Shown here: piece by piece, positions 59,004 through 64,000 of the stretch
How positions within the stretch are numbered: the first letter of the stretch is position 1
Layout: each line of letters opens with the position of its first letter
DNA from: Eikenella corrodens
Lineage (GTDB): Bacteria; Pseudomonadota; Gammaproteobacteria; Burkholderiales; Neisseriaceae
Assembly: GCF_900187105.1 (NCBI RefSeq)
Contig: NZ_LT906482.1
Location: forward strand, 1,860,001 to 1,924,000
Reading direction: 5' to 3'
DNA length: 64,000 nucleotides
The notes under the pieces: generated by a model
What the model saw: the letters and a program-made list of their open reading frames with translations, nothing else
What the model was told of the DNA's origin: nothing
Database searches by the model: none
Made by a program: the position numbers and the translations under genes

Positions 59004-59165
59004 CTATTGTCGGTCGCGGTGGTATTCACGGGTGAAAAAACTGCAATCGTCATGCCCGTGAGTGGTGAGCGGCTTGCGCTGGCGGTGGTGCTGTTTCAGG
59101 CGCACCAGCAGCCATAGCAACAGAGCCAGTAATAAGAAAGAAAGAGAAAGAGATAAATCGAACAT
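59004..59165 (-). CDS. Small single-span membrane protein
   Basis: 53 residues from the ATG at 59165. One strongly hydrophobic span (LSLSLSFLLLALLLWLLVRL) is followed by a basic, His-rich tail (KQHHRQRKPLTTHGHDDCSFFTREYHRDRQ) that should face the cytoplasm. No family recognised. The gene lies alone between the DUF2059 gene and the long leuA leader. Plausible but unproven. Confidence 0.45.
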   Translation of the reverse strand: MFDLSLSLSFLLLALLLWLLVRLKQHHRQRKPLTTHGHDDCSFFTREYHRDRQ

Positions 59166-59189
59166 CGCTGCCCCCGCAAGTAATGGCAC

Positions 59190-59639
59190 GAAACACTTTA
59201 CATCCCTAATTATTTTGCTAGTTTACTTGGCAAGGCAGTGAAGCCTTGGTTATGCGGGATGGAGTTGTTCGGCTGTAGGTATCAGAATCGGTGTTTGTTA
59301 TCTGTTTGTTATCGCGGCGCGTGGCCGGTTTTTAAAGCTTGCCACTTTGAGCGGCAGCAAGCTGTTTGCTTGTTATATTGCAGCAAGCTCCTCTGTTTCA
59401 AAAACCTTTGTATTTGTTTTAAATTATAGCGATTTCTTTACATTTATGTCCAGTAAGTGGCTAAAGTGCGGGGAAAGGTTAAGGCATATGTGCAACAAGT
59501 GTGTTATTGTGGACAATAAGTATAAAATTATGCTTATTTTTGCGTTCATCATATAATTTCTACTTGCTTTTGTGTCCATGAATGTCTATTATGCCAGTAA
59601 TTAGCAAATCACCGGTTTGAATTAGACTGAAAGTCCATT
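59190..59639. other. 450-base AT-rich leader of leuA
   Basis: No supported gene; short plus-strand frames here have poor codon use. It holds the palindrome at 59504-59519 and no uptake sequence, unusual for an intergenic stretch of this length in this window. Confidence 0.5.
59504..59519 (+). promoter_or_regulatory. Palindromic operator candidate TTATTGT-GG-ACAATAA
   Basis: Perfect seven-base arms around GG, 120 bases before leuA. The leuA protein carries an N-terminal helix-turn-helix-like domain that might bind such a site. Confidence 0.45.
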
Positions 59640-61427
59640 ATGAAGCTTGATATTGATCTCCTGATTGCTTATTTCGGTGGCGTAAACGCATTGGCCGAGG
59701 CCTTACGCCAGCATGATCCTGAAGGGGCTGCCTCCACCGCAGCCATCTACAAATGGCGCACACGCGGTTCGCTGCCGTTGGCACAGCTGCAAAGGCTGAC
59801 TGCCTTGGCTGAAGCGCAAGGCAGGCCGTTGGATTTGAATGCTTTTCTGGAGCAGCAGCCTACTTTGCAGCGCGCCCCGGCACAGCCAGGCAATAGCCGC
59901 ATAGTGGTATTCGATACCACTTTGCGCGATGGTGAGCAATCTCCGGGTGCCGCTATGACTAAGGAAGAAAAAGTGCGCGTGGCACGGCAGTTGGAGCGGT
60001 TGGGGGTGGATGTCATCGAGGCCGGTTTTGCTGCAGCCAGCCCCGGCGATTGGGAAGCCGTGCACGAAATTGCCCAAACCATTACCGAATCAACCGTTTG
60101 CTCGTTGGCGCGGGCGGTGGAGAACGATATACGCAAGGCTGGCGAGGCGATTGCACCCGCACCGAAAAAGCGCATCCACACCTTTATCGCCACTAGCCCC
60201 ATCCATATGGAATACAAGCTGAAAATGAAGCCGCAGCAGGTGATCGACGCAGCGGTGAAAGCGGTGAAAATTGCCAAAGAATACACGGACGATGTGGAAT
60301 TCTCTGCAGAAGATGCAGTGCGCTCCGATTTGGATTTTTTGGCAAAAATCTTCACGGCAGTTATTGATGCGGGTGCCACCACCATCAATATCCCCGATAC
60401 CGTGGGCTATTCTGTCCCGTCCGCATGGTACGAGCGCATCAGCAGCATCATCCGCAGCGTACCCAACGGCAGTAAAGTGGTTTGGTCCACCCACTGCCAC
60501 AACGATTTGGGTATGGCTGTGGCCAACTCGCTGGCCGCAATTCAGGCAGGCGTTCGGCAAGTGGAATGCACCATCAACGGCCTGGGCGAACGCGCGGGCA
60601 ATGCCAGCTTGGAAGAAATTGTGATGGCGCTGAAAGTGCGGCACGACTTATTCGGCTTGGAAACCGGCATTGATACCACCCAAATCGTGCCCGCGTCTAA
60701 ACTGGTGTCCAGTATCACCGGCTATCCGGTACAGCCCAATAAGGCCATTGTGGGTGCCAACGCTTTTGCCCACGAATCAGGCATCCACCAAGACGGCGTG
60801 CTCAAACATCGGGAAACCTATGAAATTATGTCGGCCGAATCGGTGGGCTGGTCGGCTAACCGATTGAGTTTGGGTAAACTTTCCGGCCGCAATGCCTTCA
60901 AAACCAAATTGGCCGAGCTGGGCATTGAATTGGGTAGTGAGGAAGCACTCAATGCTGCTTTTGCCCGCTTCAAAGAACTGGCCGATAAAAAACGCGAAAT
61001 TTTTGACGAAGATTTGCATGTGCTGGTATCGGATGAAATGTCTAATCTCACGCCTGATCGTTATAAATTCATCTCGCAGCGAATCGTTACCGAAACCGGT
61101 GAATTGCCGCGCGCCGAAATCGTGTTCAGTGCCGATGGCGAAGAGCAGCACGCCGAAGCCACCGGCTCCGGCCCGGTAGATGCGATTTTCAAGGCCATCG
61201 AAAGCGTGGTGCAGAGCGGCGCCGAATTGCAGATTTATTCGGTGAATGCGGTAACCTTCGGCACGGAAAGCCAAGGCGAAACCGGCGTGCGCCTGGCCAG
61301 AAACGGCCGCGTAGCCAACGGCCAGGGTGCGGACACTGATATTCTGGCCGCCACCGCCAAAGCCTATCTTTCTGCGTTGAACAAGCTGGAAGGTGGTGAA
61401 AAAGTGAAGGCGCAGGGCGGGATTTAG
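59640..61427 (+). CDS. leuA: 2-isopropylmalate synthase with N-terminal HTH-like domain
   Basis: 595 residues; typical bacterial LeuA has about 510-520. The catalytic TIM barrel begins [16 protein letters not shown] at 88-103 and includes [18 protein letters not shown] and [15 protein letters not shown], and the C-terminal leucine-feedback domain is complete. It condenses acetyl-CoA with 2-oxoisovalerate in leucine synthesis. The extra 86 residues ([18 protein letters not shown], then [27 protein letters not shown]) look like a Cro-type helix-turn-helix. No Met lies near residue 87, so the extension is translated as one protein. Neisseria has comparable N-terminal extensions. Autoregulation is possible. 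Confidence 0.95.
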   Translation: MKLDIDLLIAYFGGVNALAEALRQHDPEGAASTAAIYKWRTRGSLPLAQLQRLTALAEAQGRPLDLNAFLEQQPTLQRAPAQPGNSRIVVFDTTLRDGEQSPGAAMTKEEKVRVARQLERLGVDVIEAGFAAASPGDWEAVHEIAQTITESTVCSLARAVENDIRKAGEAIAPAPKKRIHTFIATSPIHMEYKLKMKPQQVIDAAVKAVKIAKEYTDDVEFSAEDAVRSDLDFLAKIFTAVIDAGATTINIPDTVGYSVPSAWYERISSIIRSVPNGSKVVWSTHCHNDLGMAVANSLAAIQAGVRQVECTINGLGERAGNASLEEIVMALKVRHDLFGLETGIDTTQIVPASKLVSSITGYPVQPNKAIVGANAFAHESGIHQDGVLKHRETYEIMSAESVGWSANRLSLGKLSGRNAFKTKLAELGIELGSEEALNAAFARFKELADKKREIFDEDLHVLVSDEMSNLTPDRYKFISQRIVTETGELPRAEIVFSADGEEQHAEATGSGPVDAIFKAIESVVQSGAELQIYSVNAVTFGTESQGETGVRLARNGRVANGQGADTDILAATAKAYLSALNKLEGGEKVKAQGGI

Positions 61428-61457
61428 CTGGGTTTTGTTTTCCGCTTGCTTTTGAAG

Positions 61458-61489
61458 TACCGCCCTTCGGCATCATGCTGCAGGGCGGT
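61458..61489 (+). terminator. GC-rich hairpin after leuA
   Basis: ACCGCCC and GGGCGGT pair around a 17-base loop, followed by TTTGATTTT, 30 bases after the leuA stop. Confidence 0.5.
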
Positions 61490-61502
61490 TTGATTTTGCG
61501 CG

Positions 61503-61548
61503 AAAGGCTACCTGAAACTATGCGGTATGGTTTTCAGGTAGCCTTTTT
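61503..61548 (+). terminator. Uptake-sequence hairpin after leuA
   Basis: Facing eikDUS copies ending in TTTTT; second terminator of leuA. The rest of the 550-base spacer to recQ holds a single eikDUS at about 61624, the Correia-type element and no supported gene. Confidence 0.7.
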
Positions 61549-61801
61549 GTTGTGCAGGCGGCTGGGATGTACGCATCTGAACAATGCAGATATCCTCGCC
61601 TGAGTTTTGCAGCGCCAGACTGCTTTCAGGTAGCCTGAATCATTCTGTATGAGCAGGGCGGTTTGTGCCCCAGATAGTTGATTCGTGCCACATAAAATCT
61701 GATTAAAGCCTGTGTTTTTATATTTAAATTAGCTGGTTTTGCCGCTCCGGTATTGCCTGGCTTGCTCCGAACAATATGGGCTGCGCCATGTGTGGCAAAG
61801 G

Positions 61802-61907
61802 TATAGTGAATTAAATTTAAACCAGTACAGCGTTGGCTCGCCTTGCCGTACTATTTGTACTGTCTGCGGCTCGCCGCCTTGTCCTGATTTAAATTTAATC
61901 CACTATA
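61802..61907. mobile_element. Correia-type repeat element (CREE), second copy
   Basis: 106 bp, nearly identical to 31318-31423 (the visible changes are single bases in the core and the right arm, AATCCACTATA instead of AATTCACTATA). Inverted ends TATAGTG... are intact. It lies downstream of recQ. Confidence 0.85.
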
Positions 61908-61936
61908 AATTGGCTGGAAACGTGTTGTCCGCATTT

Positions 61937-61968
61937 AAAAGGCTACCTGAAATTTCAGGTAGCCTTTT
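61937..61968 (-). terminator. Uptake-sequence hairpin after recQ
   Basis: AAAAGGCTACCTGAAA and TTTCAGGTAGCCTTTT abut with no loop bases between; 11 bases beyond the recQ stop. Confidence 0.75.
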
Positions 61969-61978
61969 ATGAATTGGC

Positions 61979-63811
61979 TTAGGCATCTGGCAGGGCGGTT
62001 TCGGTGTCGCCATCTTGAGTGAATTGGGCGCAGACTTCAAGAATACCGCTGCCGAATTTTTGGATTTTGGCTTCGCCCAAGCCGTAGATGTTTTGCAGTT
62101 CGGTGAGGCTAGCGGGGCGTTGTTGCACGATGTCTTGCAGGGTGCGGTCGCCACACACAATGTAGGCGGGCACATTGTCGGCACGGGCGCGTTCGGTGCG
62201 CCATTGGCGCAGGGCTTGCCAGAGGCGTTCTTCGCGCTCGGTGCGCAGCCATTGTTCGCGCGGGGTGCGGGTGGCGGATTTTTCGCGTTTGAGCGGGCGC
62301 AGCATCACGGTCTGCTTGCCTTGCAGCACGGGGCGGGCGGCTTGGGTGAGCATGAGGGCGTGGTAGTTGTGCGGGTCGGTGGCGAGCAGGCCTTGGCCGA
62401 TGCATTGGCGGATGATGCCGCGCCATTCTTTGTCGGACAGGGCGGCGCCGATGCCGTAGGTGGAGAGCTGGTCGTGGCGGTTTTGCCGAATCCAGTCGTC
62501 GGCTTTGCCGCGCAATACGTGGATGACGTAGCCGGCGGCAAAGCGCTGGCCGACGCGGTAAACGCAGCTGAGGAGTTTCTGCACGTTTTCGGTGGCGTTG
62601 AAGAGGACGGGCGGGTGCAGGCAGTTGTCGCAGTGGCCGCAGGGGGGGATTTCTTCGCCGAAGTGGCGCAATAGGGCGGCGCGGCGGCAGCTGGAGGTTT
62701 CGCACACGGCAAACATGGCTTCGAGTTTTTGCTGTTCGATTTGCTTTTGGAAGTCGCTGCTGTTGCCGGTTTGGATACGTTCGCGCAGCAGGGAGTAGTC
62801 GTTGAGGCCGTAGCACAGCCAACTAGCGGCGGGCTGGCCGTCGCGCCCGGCGCGGCCGCTTTCCTGGTAGAAGTGTTCGATGCTTTGCGGCATGTCGAGG
62901 TGGGCGACGAAGCGCACGTCGGGTTTGTCGATGCCCATGCCGAAGGCAACGGTGGCTACGATGATGAGGCCTTCTTCGCGGGTGAAGCGGTGCTGGTTTT
63001 CGTTGCGCTCGGTCATGGTGAGGCCGGCGTGATAAGGCAGGGCGCGGTAGCCGTGTTCGTTTAAAAAGGCGGCGGTGTCTTCCACTTTTTTGCGGCTTAA
63101 GCAGTAAACGATGCCGCTTTCGCCGTGGGGGCGGCTGTGCAGAAAATCGAGCAGCTGCTTTTTGCCGTTGTTTTTTTCGATGATTTGGTAGTAGATGTTG
63201 GGGCGGTCGAAGCTGGCGATGTATTCGGCGGCGTTTTCCAGCTTGAGGTAGTGTTTGATGTCGGCACGGGTTTCAGCGTCGGCGGTGGCGGTGAGGGCGA
63301 TGCGGGGGATGGTGGGGTAGCGGTCGGCCAGGAGGCCGAGCTGGCGGTATTCGGGGCGGAAGTCGTGCCCCCATTGGCTCACGCAGTGGGCTTCGTCGAT
63401 GGCGAACAGGCTGATTTCGGTGTGGTCGAGAAAGCGCAGGAAGCGTTCGCTTACCAAACGCTCGGGGGAAACGTAGAGCAGTTTCAGGTAGCCTGCCTCG
63501 ATGGTGTCGGCAATCTGCTGCACCTGACTGCTGCCAATGCCACTGTGCACGCTGGCGGCGGCCACGCCTGCGGCCTGCAGGGCGGCCACTTGGTCGTCCA
63601 TCAGGGCAATCAGCGGCGACACTACCACGGCCAGCCCGCGCCTCATCAGGGCGGGAATTTGATAACACAGGGATTTGCCGCCGCCGGTAGGCATCAGCAC
63701 CAGCAGATTTTGCCCCTCTGCCAGCGCGTTCACAATTTCTTCCTGCCGCCCACGGAAGGCGTGATAGCCGAAAACTTCGCGCAGGATGCTGAGGGCGGAG
63801 GGTTGTGGCAT
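61979..63811 (-). CDS. recQ: ATP-dependent DNA helicase RecQ
   Basis: 610-residue 3'-5' helicase for recombination and repair. Helicase motifs in order: [15 protein letters not shown] (I) at about 40-54, [12 protein letters not shown] (Ia), [20 protein letters not shown] (II and the RecQ aromatic loop), ALTATAD (III), [30 protein letters not shown] (V), [12 protein letters not shown] (VI). The zinc site has four Cys ([21 protein letters not shown]). The winged helix and a single HRDC domain complete it; Neisseria RecQ has three HRDC domains, so this one is the simpler form. The ATG is at 63811. Confidence 0.96.
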   Translation of the reverse strand: MPQPSALSILREVFGYHAFRGRQEEIVNALAEGQNLLVLMPTGGGKSLCYQIPALMRRGLAVVVSPLIALMDDQVAALQAAGVAAASVHSGIGSSQVQQIADTIEAGYLKLLYVSPERLVSERFLRFLDHTEISLFAIDEAHCVSQWGHDFRPEYRQLGLLADRYPTIPRIALTATADAETRADIKHYLKLENAAEYIASFDRPNIYYQIIEKNNGKKQLLDFLHSRPHGESGIVYCLSRKKVEDTAAFLNEHGYRALPYHAGLTMTERNENQHRFTREEGLIIVATVAFGMGIDKPDVRFVAHLDMPQSIEHFYQESGRAGRDGQPAASWLCYGLNDYSLLRERIQTGNSSDFQKQIEQQKLEAMFAVCETSSCRRAALLRHFGEEIPPCGHCDNCLHPPVLFNATENVQKLLSCVYRVGQRFAAGYVIHVLRGKADDWIRQNRHDQLSTYGIGAALSDKEWRGIIRQCIGQGLLATDPHNYHALMLTQAARPVLQGKQTVMLRPLKREKSATRTPREQWLRTEREERLWQALRQWRTERARADNVPAYIVCGDRTLQDIVQQRPASLTELQNIYGLGEAKIQKFGSGILEVCAQFTQDGDTETALPDA

Positions 63812-63892
63812 GAGTGGTTTTCCGTTTGCGGGATTTGTTGGATATAATGGCGCGGATTTTATAGCGTTTGAAGGCTACCTGAAAGGATTTTT

Positions 63893-64000
63893 ATGCAACT
63901 GAAGAGATGGGCCGGGCTGTGTGCGGTGTTGGTGTTGGCGGGTTGTCCGAGTATGAGCAGCGGGCCGAGCCTGGGCGGCAGCTGGAGAGAAGTGGGCGTG
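63893..64000 (+). CDS. Lipoprotein, N-terminal fragment
   Basis: 36 codons run off the window edge. The signal peptide MQLKRWAGLCAVLVLAGC ends in a lipobox (VLAGC, lipidated Cys18), followed by PSMSSGPSLGGSWREVGV. The ribosome site GAAAGGA is formed by the end of an eikDUS. Divergent from recQ. The family cannot be named from this part. Confidence 0.75.
   Translation, partial: MQLKRWAGLCAVLVLAGCPSMSSGPSLGGSWREVGV

Noticed and set aside
59238-59556. Two short plus-strand frames upstream of leuA
   Set aside because: Overlapping frames, Cys/Phe/Leu-rich AT-driven composition and no ribosome site.
61739-61972. Plus-strand frame of 77 codons before recQ
   Set aside because: Reads through the Correia-type element and an uptake-sequence hairpin.

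Overview
The window comes from a Neisseriaceae chromosome, most probably Eikenella (E. corrodens or a close relative). The evidence is the DNA uptake sequence: AGGCTACCTGAA (the AG-eikDUS dialect) and its reverse complement recur dozens of times, mostly between genes and often as inverted pairs that form hairpins at gene ends. No rRNA, CRISPR array or ordinary tRNA gene is present.

Layout. 1-3.0 kb: end of an rRNA methyltransferase, aspA, pip. 3.6-13.6 kb: an iron and lactate block (feoA, an IS1016-type insertion, feoB, a Cys-rich FeoB partner, a glycerol dehydrogenase, lutA-lutC-lutB, lactate permease), studded with Kingella-type uptake sequences (AAGCAGCCTGCA). 13.6-25 kb: VOC protein, alaS, the anaerobic ubiquinone genes ubiU ... 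ubiV-ubiT split by an alpha/beta hydrolase inside an island of Neisseria-type uptake sequences, a formate/nitrite-type channel, two thioesterases, scpA and an rpiB-like isomerase. 25-31 kb: a kinase/RNA-ligase fusion, two unrecognised proteins, a purine permease and an AAA/DUF4143 ATPase.

31.5-36.4 kb is the most unusual part. The sigma-54 activator gene rtcR is divergent from a near-consensus sigma-54 promoter. That promoter faces a run of structured RNA elements, two small protein genes and a Ro60/TROVE gene. Two of the RNA elements are circularly permuted tRNAs: T-arm, acceptor 3' strand, CCA, acceptor 5' strand, D-arm. A third keeps only the T-arm, and two more sit beside the Ro60 gene and share the same end sequences. 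This looks like an RtcR-controlled RNA-damage system using tRNA-mimicking Y RNAs. No rtcB or rtcA is in view. The kinase/RNA ligase 8 kb away is a possible functional substitute.

36.6-64 kb: yciA, hemE, a Slam-like assembly protein divergent from hpuA-hpuB-hemO (haemoglobin-haem capture and breakdown), then core genes pepN, asd, gap, dsbD, grpE (with a sigma-32 promoter), 5-formyl-THF cyclo-ligase, a Kef antiporter, a sirtuin lacking zinc cysteines, a nitrilase-family amidase, fbp, a DUF2059 protein, a leuA with a fused N-terminal helix-turn-helix-like domain, recQ and the start of a lipoprotein gene.

The window is a mosaic. Uptake-sequence dialects change by block, two 106-bp Correia-type elements and one IS lie between genes, and several reading frames end in or start from uptake sequences. 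Repeated import from Neisseria- and Kingella-like donors is the simplest reading.
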